Below, piece by piece: positions 1-6,826 of a DNA stretch of 64,000 bases. Under the pieces are notes generated by a model. The model was not told the origin of the DNA and did not search any database. It worked only from the letters and a program-made list of their open reading frames with translations. Positions within the stretch are counted from its first letter, which is position 1; each line of letters starts with the position of its first letter. This stretch comes from Niabella sp. (GTDB taxonomy: Bacteria > Bacteroidota > Bacteroidia > Chitinophagales > Chitinophagaceae), in NCBI RefSeq assembly GCF_030150205.1, contig NZ_JASLGT010000018.1, positions 8,949 through 72,948 of the forward strand, written 5' to 3'. The position numbers and the translations under genes are program-made.

Positions 1-2
1 CA

Positions 3-866
3 AATCTCCGCTATGCTGTTACGCCTGAAATGAACATCCGGGCCGCCTATTTTAAAACCAGGCTGCTGCCGGATTTCAGGGAAGCGTCCGATTTTGCCAT
101 TTTTGATTACGAATTGGATGCAGAAATAAGAGGGCAGCAATTTACATTGACCACGGTGGATAATTTTGATCTCCGATATGAATGGTTCCCGGCAATTGAT
201 GAACTTATTTCCGTTTCGGGATTTTATAAGCGGCTGAAAAGGCCGGTGGAGCTGCTTACCACCGGCGAAATGGGATACCTGTATTATGTGAGCCAGGTTG
301 GTGGAAGAAATAAGGGAATTGAAATAGAGATACGAAAGTCGATGGCATTTTTGAGCAAAAAAGGATTTATCCCAAAACTTTATTTTACAGGAAATGCTAC
401 GGCTAACTGGTCGGAGGTTAAAGAGGTATATAGTCAAAACCCTAATCAGCAAATAAAATGGCCAAACCGGCCCTTGTTTAACCAGGTGCCCTGGGTGGTT
501 AACGCCGGCCTTGTATACTCCGGCGATACATGGGGAATGGGCGCCTGGTATAACCGCAGCGGCCCCAAAATGTTTATTGTTAATAACAATCCCAATTTTA
601 TTGAATATGAAAACGGGGTAAACCTGCTGGATGCACAGTTGTACATAAACCTTTTGAAAAATAAAGGGCAGCTGGTTTTAAATGTCAATAATCTGTTGAA
701 CCCTGTAAGGCTCTATTATATCAATGCCAAAGCTTTTAAAACTGATAGCAGAACTTACAGCTTGGTAAACGGCACCATGCGGTATGAAAAAGATAAAGGC
801 GATCAGGTTACATTCAGTACCCGGTCCGGAACGGTCCTCAATGCCAGTTTTACCTATAAATTTTAG
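3..866 (+). CDS. TonB-dependent receptor, C-terminal part (5' end outside window)
   Basis: The frame is open from the window edge, so the gene starts upstream and only its last ~288 residues are seen. An internal ATG at 30 is not the real start, because the frame reads NLRYAVTPEMNIR through it. The visible part is a run of amphipathic beta strands ending in NASFTYKF with a terminal aromatic Phe. This is the classic end of an outer-membrane beta barrel recognised by the BAM machinery. The plug and carboxypeptidase-like domains are missing because they lie off the window. The likely role is TonB-driven uptake of a large or scarce substrate across the outer membrane; the substrate cannot be read from this fragment. 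Two further barrel-type genes follow on the same strand. Confidence 0.85.
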   Translation, partial: NLRYAVTPEMNIRAAYFKTRLLPDFREASDFAIFDYELDAEIRGQQFTLTTVDNFDLRYEWFPAIDELISVSGFYKRLKRPVELLTTGEMGYLYYVSQVGGRNKGIEIEIRKSMAFLSKKGFIPKLYFTGNATANWSEVKEVYSQNPNQQIKWPNRPLFNQVPWVVNAGLVYSGDTWGMGAWYNRSGPKMFIVNNNPNFIEYENGVNLLDAQLYINLLKNKGQLVLNVNNLLNPVRLYYINAKAFKTDSRTYSLVNGTMRYEKDKGDQVTFSTRSGTVLNASFTYKF

Positions 867-1037
867 GAAGCGTCTAAAAAAACGGCAATACCGGGGAGAT
901 AGTACGGGTAACAAAAACTATTTTCCGGAATGGAGCTGTATGTTTCGCAAACCTTTAAAAAAAATCTTCTTTTTTTCAGGGACATTTTCACTGGTTGTAA
1001 CGATATAATGCGGGATCTACCCCCTTATATTTAAATA

Positions 1038-1772
1038 ATGCAAATGAAATCTGAATTCAATAAAAGGTTTTTTTTATCCGCAACACTGCTTTGTTGGTTT
1101 GCTGTTTGTTTGGCCCAGGTAAAGCCCGGCATAAAGGCAGGACTCAACGTTTCGAATGTATACCAACTCAATGATGGCAAAAAGGTAGGCACGCAGCCTA
1201 ATATCGGGTTTCAAGCCGGTGTTACGATGGATGTTCCGGTTAGCAAAAGCTTCTTTATACAGCCGGGTTTGCTGTTTTCTACCAAAGGAGCTTATGAAGA
1301 GGAGCGTACTGATGGCATAACCGCCCGGTTTACGCAAACACCTTTTTACATAGAATTACCGGTTAATGCGGTATACGCGCTTCCGGTGGGAAGGGCTGCA
1401 TTGCTGCTGGGCGGCGGTCCGTATCTTGCCTATGGCCTGGGCGGCACTTATAAACTGAGATTAAAGGAAGGCGCCAATACATTTACAAAAGAAGGAAGCC
1501 TGCGCTTTAAGGATGATATGTCGCAACAGGAAGTAGCAGAGCTACAGAACATGCAATACTGGGAAGACCTTCCCTCCCAAATAACATATGCCCGCCCCTT
1601 TGATTTGGGTATAGGAGTTTTAGCGGGATTCAGATTTAAAGAAAAATGGATCATTCAATACAATGCCCAGGCAGGTATTCTGAACCTGCTACCGTCCGTT
1701 GCCGGCCAAAAAATATCTAACATTTCCATGAGGAGCACCCAATTTTGTATTTCAGCGGGATACCTGTTCTAA
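1038..1772 (+). CDS. Outer-membrane beta-barrel protein (porin / PorT-like family)
   Basis: The 244-residue protein has an N-terminal signal peptide (a basic start, then a hydrophobic stretch ending CLAQ near residue 27). It then shows alternating strands typical of the small 8-10-strand barrel family common in Bacteroidota: GIKAGLNVSN near the start, FQAGVTMDVPVSKSFFIQPGLLF-type hairpins, and a final aromatic FCISAGYLF. A second ATG two codons in (1044) could be the true start. The protein probably sits in the outer membrane; no substrate or partner can be inferred. It lies 171 bp after the upstream receptor and 26 bp before another barrel gene, so the last two may be co-transcribed. Confidence 0.75.
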   Translation: MQMKSEFNKRFFLSATLLCWFAVCLAQVKPGIKAGLNVSNVYQLNDGKKVGTQPNIGFQAGVTMDVPVSKSFFIQPGLLFSTKGAYEEERTDGITARFTQTPFYIELPVNAVYALPVGRAALLLGGGPYLAYGLGGTYKLRLKEGANTFTKEGSLRFKDDMSQQEVAELQNMQYWEDLPSQITYARPFDLGIGVLAGFRFKEKWIIQYNAQAGILNLLPSVAGQKISNISMRSTQFCISAGYLF

Positions 1773-1798
1773 CACATTTAATACTAAACTAAAAAAAC

Positions 1799-2344
1799 AT
1801 GAAGAAAATTATTATTACGGTTGCTGCCTTTTTTTCCCTTTGCAATGTATCGGATGCCCAGGATGAAAAATACGATCCTCAAACCGAAAAGATAAACCTG
1901 GGTGTTGGTATGGGTTTTGACTATGGAGGTTTGGGAGCAAATTTGCTGGTGTATCCTCAAAAAAATATAGGAGTGTTTGCAGGTGGCGGCTATGCCCTTG
2001 CAGGCTTTGGGTATAATGTAGGCGTTAAAGGCCGGTTTTTTTTGAAAGAAGGATCGGCAGTCTCTCCATTCCTTATGGGTATGTACGGGTACCATACAGC
2101 TATAAGAGTAGAAAACAATACCGCTTTAAATAAACTGTTTTATGGGCCAACTTTTGCCGCAGGTATCGATTGGCGTGTAGGCAGGTTGAGGAAGAATTAC
2201 CTTTCTATAGCATTGACGGTGCCGGTGCGTAATGGAGATGAAAAAACGTACCGGGATGCGCTCGTTAATAACCACGGGGCACAATTTGAAAACGACTTCC
2301 TGCCCGTCGGTCTGTCGCTGGGCTACCGTTTGCGGCTTAAATAA
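1799..2344 (+). CDS. Small exported beta-barrel-like protein, function unknown
   Basis: The 181-residue protein starts with a clear signal peptide (MKKIIITVAAFFSLCNVSDAQ). The mature part is rich in glycine and aromatic residues in alternating strands (VGMGFDYGGLGANLLVYP, FAGGGYALAGFGYNVGVKG). It ends GLSLGYRLRLK, which looks like a small outer-membrane barrel, although the last residue is Lys rather than the usual Phe. I do not recognise a named family. It follows another barrel gene at 26 bp and is followed by an intrinsic terminator (2370-2398), so it is probably the last gene of that unit. Confidence 0.65.
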   Translation: MKKIIITVAAFFSLCNVSDAQDEKYDPQTEKINLGVGMGFDYGGLGANLLVYPQKNIGVFAGGGYALAGFGYNVGVKGRFFLKEGSAVSPFLMGMYGYHTAIRVENNTALNKLFYGPTFAAGIDWRVGRLRKNYLSIALTVPVRNGDEKTYRDALVNNHGAQFENDFLPVGLSLGYRLRLK

Positions 2345-2369
2345 TTTTACCAAAACCACCTGTAGAGTC

Positions 2370-2398
2370 CGGGCTGCTGTTAGAGGCGGCCCGTTTTT
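2370..2398 (+). terminator. Intrinsic terminator after the barrel gene pair
   Basis: CGGGCTGC (2370-2377) pairs with GCGGCCCG (2386-2393), including one G-U wobble, around an 8-nt loop. TTTTT follows directly. It lies 26 bp after the stop of the upstream gene. Confidence 0.8.
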
Positions 2399-2640
2399 GC
2401 GTTGATGCAATTTTGCTCATGAAAATGCTTTATAATGAACCGCGATCAAAATTATCAGTATGGCAATTTATTGAGCAACCGGTATGCAGCAGGTGAGCTG
2501 TTCTGATACAGGGTTCTGAAAAGGCAATGACATTCATAAACAAATATCCAAATGCAAAGCGTGACAGGCCCAAAACCATTTCTCCTGTTTTGTTCCATCG
2601 GAACAATCTATTGGTAGCCAGGTTACGGCCGAAGATCATT

Positions 2641-2663
2641 GGGTGTGCCGTAGGTACACCCCC
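2641..2663. repeat. GTGCCGTAGGTAC-type short hairpin
   Basis: GGGTGTGCC, loop GTA, GGTACACCC: a 9-bp stem with one wobble. The core TGCCGTAGGYAC recurs at 15408-15419, so this is a small dispersed palindromic element rather than a gene-specific terminator. There is no U-tract. Confidence 0.55.
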
Positions 2664-2905
2664 TATAAAGATAATTTTGATGCCGGTTCATTATTAATAG
2701 CGAACAAGGATTAATTTTTGATTGATGAGTGCACCAAGCCATTCGCTAAGCAAAAAGAGAAGCCGATCACAACATTTAGGCGCAGCATCTGCTGAAAGAG
2801 ACTGGGCTTTCGACCTGTAATGAACCAAGCGGATTTTTTACCTGATTACAGCTTTTCTGGCGCAGCAGCAATAAGACCGGCAATTTTCGGATCATAAGTT
2901 AACGG

Positions 2906-2926
2906 TCCAGGACCCATGGTCCTGGA
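2906..2926. repeat. Perfect 9-bp inverted repeat
   Basis: TCCAGGACC, loop CAT, GGTCCTGGA. It has no T-run, so it is not a classical terminator. It lies 135 bp upstream of the TetR gene and outside that gene's own promoter/operator. Confidence 0.6.
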
Positions 2927-3020
2927 TCATTACCGTCACAGACCCGAAAGCAATAATAATTTTGAACCTGGCTCATTATCATCGGTCTCCAAAAATATAC
3001 AGGGTAATTGTCGGAATAAA

Positions 3021-3052
3021 TTTGTCTACCTACTAATAGGTAGGTATCTTTG
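3021..3052 (+). promoter_or_regulatory. Bacteroidota promoter with embedded palindromic operator for the TetR gene
   Basis: A -33 TTTG (3021-3024) and a -7 TATCTTTG (3045-3052, TAnnTTTG consensus) are separated by 20 bp. The spacer holds an inverted repeat, TACCTAC (3027-3033), 6-nt gap, GTAGGTA (3040-3046). A TetR dimer bound there would cover the -7 element, which implies autorepression. Transcription would start near 3058 with the ATG at 3061, so the message is expected to be leaderless or nearly so. Confidence 0.75.
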
Positions 3053-3060
3053 GCGACGAA

Positions 3061-3618
3061 ATGAGTACGCGGTCAGAGATCATACGCATCGGGGATGCCC
3101 TTTTAAGGGAGCGGGGCTTCAATGCCTTTAGTTTTTCGGATATTTCCCGGATGCTTCAGATCAGGAATGCCTCTATTCACTATTATTTTCCTACAAAAAC
3201 AGCATTAGGACTGGCGATCATCGCAATGTATGAGGAACGGTTTGCCCAGCTCCGGCAGGAATTAAAAGACCGGCCGGTAATGGAAAAGCTGGAAGCCTTT
3301 TTTAATGTGTATATTGCTGCTAAGGAAGAGGATAAGATCTGCCTGGTGGGGTCCCTGGCCACTGATTTCTACACGGTGGATGCTGAAATACAGGAGGCAC
3401 TCGGCAAAATGGTGCAACAGGTGCTGCACTGGCTGATGTCGATACTGGAAGAGGGAAAGAATGAAGGGCTCTTTTTCTTTGCCCTGCCGGTGCGTACAAA
3501 GGCGCTGATGATCACCACCAATATGATTGCGGCGCTGCAGTTAACCCGGATTACCGGTAAGAAAGATTTTAAAGAAATAAAACAAACATTAATAAACGAA
3601 TTAATCCATAAACCATGA
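3061..3618 (+). CDS. TetR/AcrR-family transcriptional regulator
   Basis: The 185-residue protein has the usual TetR length. The N-terminal helix-turn-helix covers about residues 5-50 (RSEIIRIGDALLRERGFNAF, then SFSDISRMLQIRNASIHYYF), with the signature recognition-helix ending YYFPTKTAL. The helical C-terminal part would form the ligand pocket and dimer interface; its ligand is unknown. The gene overlaps the downstream ketoacyl-ACP synthase by ATGA, so the two are translationally coupled. This suggests that the regulator senses a fatty-acyl or polyketide-like intermediate, or simply controls its own operon. Its promoter carries a palindrome in the -33/-7 spacer. The leader is almost absent, and the start is chosen because the ATG follows the -7 box by only 8 nt and no alternative fits. 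Confidence 0.9.
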   Translation: MSTRSEIIRIGDALLRERGFNAFSFSDISRMLQIRNASIHYYFPTKTALGLAIIAMYEERFAQLRQELKDRPVMEKLEAFFNVYIAAKEEDKICLVGSLATDFYTVDAEIQEALGKMVQQVLHWLMSILEEGKNEGLFFFALPVRTKALMITTNMIAALQLTRITGKKDFKEIKQTLINELIHKP

Positions 3619-4859
3619 AACGTGTAGTTGTAACAGGACTGGGTGCATTAACGCCCATCGGCAATAATGTAGATGATTTCTGGCAGGCGCTGATCAATGG
3701 CGTCAGCGGTGCGGCGCCCATTACGAAGTTTGATGCTTCAAAATTCAAGACCCGGTTTGCCTGTGAGCTCAAAAATTTTGATCCACTCACATACATCGAA
3801 AAGTCGGAGGCACGCCGTTATGACCTGTATACCCAATATGCACTGATCAGCGTTGCAGAGGCGGTGCAAAACGCCGGTATCTCTTTTGAAGCGTTGAACC
3901 GTGACCGCATCGGTGTGATCTGGGGATCGGGCAACGGGGGCATCCAGACCTTTCAGCAGCAGGTAATGGAATTTGCCCAGGGCGATGGCACGCCTCGGTT
4001 TAACCCATTTTTTATTCCCAAAATGATCGTGGATATTGCCTCGGGTATCATCTCGATCAAATACGGGTTAAGGGGCATCAATTTTACAACGGTTTCCGCC
4101 TGCGCTACTTCCAATACGGCCATTATCGATGCCTTTAATTATATCAAATGGGGAAAGGCCGATATGATCATTACCGGTGGTTCTGAAGCGGCGATCAATG
4201 AAACGGGTGTGGGTGGATTTAATGCTGCCAAAGCGCTTTCTACCAATAATGAGGAAGCGGCTACGGCTTCCCGTCCCTTTGATGTAACCCGGGATGGGTT
4301 TGTAATGGGAGAGGGCGCCGGGGCCATCATCCTGGAAGAATGGGAACATGCAAAACGCCGGGGCGCGCCCATCATCGCAGAGATCGTTGGTGGGGGTATG
4401 GCCGGGGATGCCTATCATCTTACAGGAACCCACCCAGAGGGTGATGGTGCGCGTCTGGGGATGCTGGCTGCGCTGGAAGATGCTGATATTAAGCCGGAAG
4501 CCATCGATTACCTGAATACCCATGCCACATCGACCCTGCAGGGAGATTTAAGCGAGCTGAAGGCGGCTGAACGGGTATTTGGAAGGGAAAGCAGGCTGAA
4601 TATCAGTGCTACTAAATCGATGACGGGGCATTTACTGGGAGCCGCGGGTGCAGTGGAAGCTATTGCCTGTATCAAAGCGGTGGAAAAAAATATCATACCG
4701 CCTACGATCAATTCAAAAGAAATAGAACCGGCGTTCAAAGATATATTTGATCTTACCTTACATAAAGCGCAGGAAAAAGAAGTACGTTATGCTATGAGTA
4801 ATACCTTTGGATTTGGCGGACATATTGCTACTTCTGTTTTTAAGAAATACGAAGCGTAG
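3615..4859 (+). CDS. fabF: 3-oxoacyl-[acyl-carrier-protein] synthase II (KAS II type)
   Basis: The enzyme condenses malonyl-ACP with acyl-ACP in fatty-acid elongation. It is 414 residues, normal for the family. The Cys-His-His triad is visible: C163 in VSACATSN, H303 in NTHATST, H339 in TGHLLGAAGA; the C-terminal glycine-rich FGFGGH is also present. The NTHATST motif departs from the more usual HGTST. It sits directly behind a TetR regulator with ATGA overlap instead of behind acpP. It may therefore be an inducible second copy rather than the housekeeping FabF; this is inference, since the rest of the genome is not visible. Confidence 0.9.
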   Translation: MKRVVVTGLGALTPIGNNVDDFWQALINGVSGAAPITKFDASKFKTRFACELKNFDPLTYIEKSEARRYDLYTQYALISVAEAVQNAGISFEALNRDRIGVIWGSGNGGIQTFQQQVMEFAQGDGTPRFNPFFIPKMIVDIASGIISIKYGLRGINFTTVSACATSNTAIIDAFNYIKWGKADMIITGGSEAAINETGVGGFNAAKALSTNNEEAATASRPFDVTRDGFVMGEGAGAIILEEWEHAKRRGAPIIAEIVGGGMAGDAYHLTGTHPEGDGARLGMLAALEDADIKPEAIDYLNTHATSTLQGDLSELKAAERVFGRESRLNISATKSMTGHLLGAAGAVEAIACIKAVEKNIIPPTINSKEIEPAFKDIFDLTLHKAQEKEVRYAMSNTFGFGGHIATSVFKKYEA

Positions 4860-4865
4860 GGGAAA

Positions 4866-4968
4866 AGTATTCAGTTGTCAGTAATGAGTTATCAGTGATG
4901 AGCGTCTCGTGTTCAATTATCTGAAGCTGTGAAACTAAAAACTGAAGACTGATAACTGATAACTGAGT
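4866..4968. repeat. Degenerate TTATCAG/ACTGA repeat island
   Basis: The gap between the synthase and hpf is filled with imperfect copies of CAGTTATCAG-like units on one strand (cagttgtcagtaatgag, ttatcagtgatgag) and their complements (aaactgaagactgataac, tgataactgag). A similar island lies at 35943-36045, and a related unit lies inside a coding region at 14552-14584. Confidence 0.6.
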
Positions 4969-5028
4969 ACTAAAAACCCAACCTTTTGCGCCCCGGATTG
5001 TAATATTGGTAGATCAAATCATCCCACT

Positions 5029-5346
5029 ATGGAAATACGTTTGAATACAGATAATAATTTTACGGCCTCTGAAGCTTTTTTTGAAAAAGTAAGCGCCGAA
5101 TTAACAAAGAAACTGCATCGTTTTAACGAATATATTACTACTGCTGAAGTGTTTTTTGGCGATGAAAACAGCGGTAAAACCGGCACCCATGATAAGCGCT
5201 GCACCATTGAAGTGCGCCCCCGGAACCTGCACCCGGAAGCCGTAACGCATTTTGCAGATACGGTGGACCATGCCTTTAACGGGGCTGTGGATAAAATAAG
5301 AAATTTGCTGGACAGTCGCATCGGGAAACTCCAAAATAAGGGGTAA
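5029..5346 (+). CDS. hpf: Ribosome hibernation-promoting factor / RaiA family (short form)
   Basis: The 105-residue protein has the beta-alpha-beta-beta-beta-alpha layout of the HPF/YfiA family. It opens MEIRLNTDNNFTASEAFFEK, continues with an amphipathic helix (VSAELTKKLHRF) and strands (TTAEVFFGD, KRCTIEVRPRN), and closes with a helix (FADTVDHAFNGAVDKIRN). Family members bind the 30S decoding centre and silence ribosomes in stationary phase or stress. It lacks the C-terminal dimerisation domain of long HPF, so it is the short type. It stands alone, flanked by a repeat island upstream and the nrdB leader downstream. Confidence 0.85.
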   Translation: MEIRLNTDNNFTASEAFFEKVSAELTKKLHRFNEYITTAEVFFGDENSGKTGTHDKRCTIEVRPRNLHPEAVTHFADTVDHAFNGAVDKIRNLLDSRIGKLQNKG

Positions 5347-5349
5347 AAT

Positions 5350-5370
5350 ATTTCCACAGCCTGTGTATAA
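5350..5370. promoter_or_regulatory. Two convergent DnaA-box-like sequences upstream of nrdB
   Basis: ATTTCCACA (5350-5358) and, on the other strand, TTATACACA (complement of 5362-5370) lie 3 bp apart. The second fully fits TTWTNCACA; the first departs from it at two positions. They follow the hpf stop and precede nrdB by 230 bp. Regulation by DnaA is inference by analogy with enterobacterial nrd operons. Confidence 0.3.
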
Positions 5371-5599
5371 CAAGTTTCCCGCGTCTCAACTTTATATGAT
5401 TAATTTGTAGTCGGCTTTTTAGTAAAAGATCCCCGGATCAAGCCGCTAAAAGCCTCCCCTTTTTGTTATCATACAATGCTTTCGGGCGGAAAGCAGCGTC
5501 TTATTCCGGTTAGGAAATAGTATTATTTCCAAAGGGGTAATTGTCGTCTCTGCGCTCAGCGTTTGAAGAACCGATTTTTAAAGAACAAGAATATTATAT

Positions 5600-6574
5600 A
5601 TGGGCTTATTTGATAAACGCGTAAATTATAAACCTTTTGAGTACCCGGAGGTTTTGAAGTTTACAGAAGCAATCAACAAATCATTTTGGGTGCACTCTGA
5701 AGTGGATTTTACGGCGGATGTGCAGGATTTTCACAGTCACCTGAACATTGCACAGCGGAATGCCATTAAGAACAGCCTGCTGGCGATCGCACAGATCGAG
5801 GTAGCGGTAAAGTCATTCTGGGGCAATTTATACAACCATATGCCCAAGCCCGAATTAAACGGTTTGGGCAGCACTTTTGCGGAGTGTGAGTTTCGTCATT
5901 CTGAAGCTTATTCCCGCCTGCTGGAAGTACTGGGCTATAACGACGAATTTTCCAAACTGGTGGAAGAGCCGGTGATTGCAGAGCGTATTAAATATCTTTC
6001 CGAAGCATTAAAGGATGCCAAATCTGCAGATCCAAAGGAATATACCCTTTCGCTGATCCTGTTTGCGATCCTGATCGAGAACGTATCCCTGTTCAGTCAG
6101 TTTGCGATCATCCTTTCCTTTACCCGTTTCCGCGGGCTGATGAAGAATGTAAGCAATATCATTGCCTGGACCTCCGTAGATGAGCAGATCCATGCCAATG
6201 CCGGCGTATACCTGATCAACAAGATCAGGGAAGAATACCCCGAACTGATTGATGAAGCCATGGAATACCGCATTATGGCCCTGGTACGCGATTCTATTGA
6301 AGTGGAAGGCCGCATTATTGACTGGATCTTTTCCGAAGGGGAGATCGATACCATCAATAAAACAAACCTGCTGAACTTTATGAAGTTCCGGGTGGACGAA
6401 AGCTTTGAAAAACTGGGATTCGCCAAACAATTCAATGTTTCGATGGAAGAATACCGGCCGATGCAATGGTTCGAAGAAGAAGTATTTGCCAACAGCCTGG
6501 ATGATTTCTTTGCAAAACGGCCGGTGGAATATACCAAGCACGATAAGAGCATTACGTATAACGACCTGTTTTAG
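5600..6574 (+). CDS. nrdB: Class I ribonucleotide reductase, small (radical-generating) subunit
   Basis: This 324-residue ferritin-like subunit holds the dimetal centre that generates the oxidant used by NrdA to make deoxyribonucleotides. Six metal ligands can be placed by motif: E67 (QIEVAV), E97 and H100 (ECEFRHSEAY), E160 (LIENVSLF), E195 and H198 (SVDEQIH). The position of the stable tyrosyl radical is Y104. The C-terminal tail ending TYNDLF fits the peptide that docks into NrdA. There is no N-terminal ATP-cone: the protein begins directly with MGLFDKRVNYKPFEYPEVLK. This matters because some Bacteroidota NrdB proteins carry one when NrdA does not. nrdA follows on the same strand after 252 bp of repeat-filled DNA. 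Metal type (Fe or Mn) cannot be read from the sequence. Confidence 0.93.
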   Translation: MGLFDKRVNYKPFEYPEVLKFTEAINKSFWVHSEVDFTADVQDFHSHLNIAQRNAIKNSLLAIAQIEVAVKSFWGNLYNHMPKPELNGLGSTFAECEFRHSEAYSRLLEVLGYNDEFSKLVEEPVIAERIKYLSEALKDAKSADPKEYTLSLILFAILIENVSLFSQFAIILSFTRFRGLMKNVSNIIAWTSVDEQIHANAGVYLINKIREEYPELIDEAMEYRIMALVRDSIEVEGRIIDWIFSEGEIDTINKTNLLNFMKFRVDESFEKLGFAKQFNVSMEEYRPMQWFEEEVFANSLDDFFAKRPVEYTKHDKSITYNDLF

Positions 6575-6826
6575 CCTCGCTCCCAACCCCTCTCCAAAAG
6601 AGAGTGGCGAAAGAAAGACTCAATAGGTACTATAATATAGCTGGAATGATGAAGGGATTGCGATCCTATCCATTTCAAAAGGATGGAGGAAAAAAGTAAG
6701 ATGCTATATAGCCGGAACGATGCAGTGTGCGACGCAAGGAAGCTGCCACCTGCACCTCAGCCGGTATAAAAACAATGATGCACAATAGAACCTTAAACCT
6801 TGAACTTTAAACAATAAACTTTTTAC
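6575..6826. repeat. Mosaic of dispersed repeats between nrdB and nrdA
   Basis: This 252-bp gap carries four repeat types. A CCCAACCCCTCTCC/AGAGAG-like unit lies at about 6582-6606. Two copies of ATATAGCYGGAAYGATG lie near 6635 and 6706. A 40-nt repeat (6725-6764) is 36/40 identical to 15466-15505. An AACCTTAAAC/TTGAACTTTAAAC island (6788-6822) ends just before the nrdA ATG. No gene or clear terminator was seen. Confidence 0.6.

Larger units (their letters stand above)
2399..3020. other. Non-coding stretch with hairpins, no gene seen
   Basis: About 620 bp with no convincing gene on either strand; the short open frames lack signal peptides, start context or recognisable domains. It contains two inverted repeats, listed separately: a GTGCCGTAGGYAC-type hairpin (2641-2663) and a perfect 9-bp hairpin (2906-2926). 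Confidence 0.6.

Noticed and set aside
5347..5599. NrdR box upstream of nrdB
   Set aside because: No sequence close to ACACWATATATWGTGT was found in the leader.
6008..6586. 192-codon frame on the minus strand
   Set aside because: Shadow of nrdB, with no recognisable domain.
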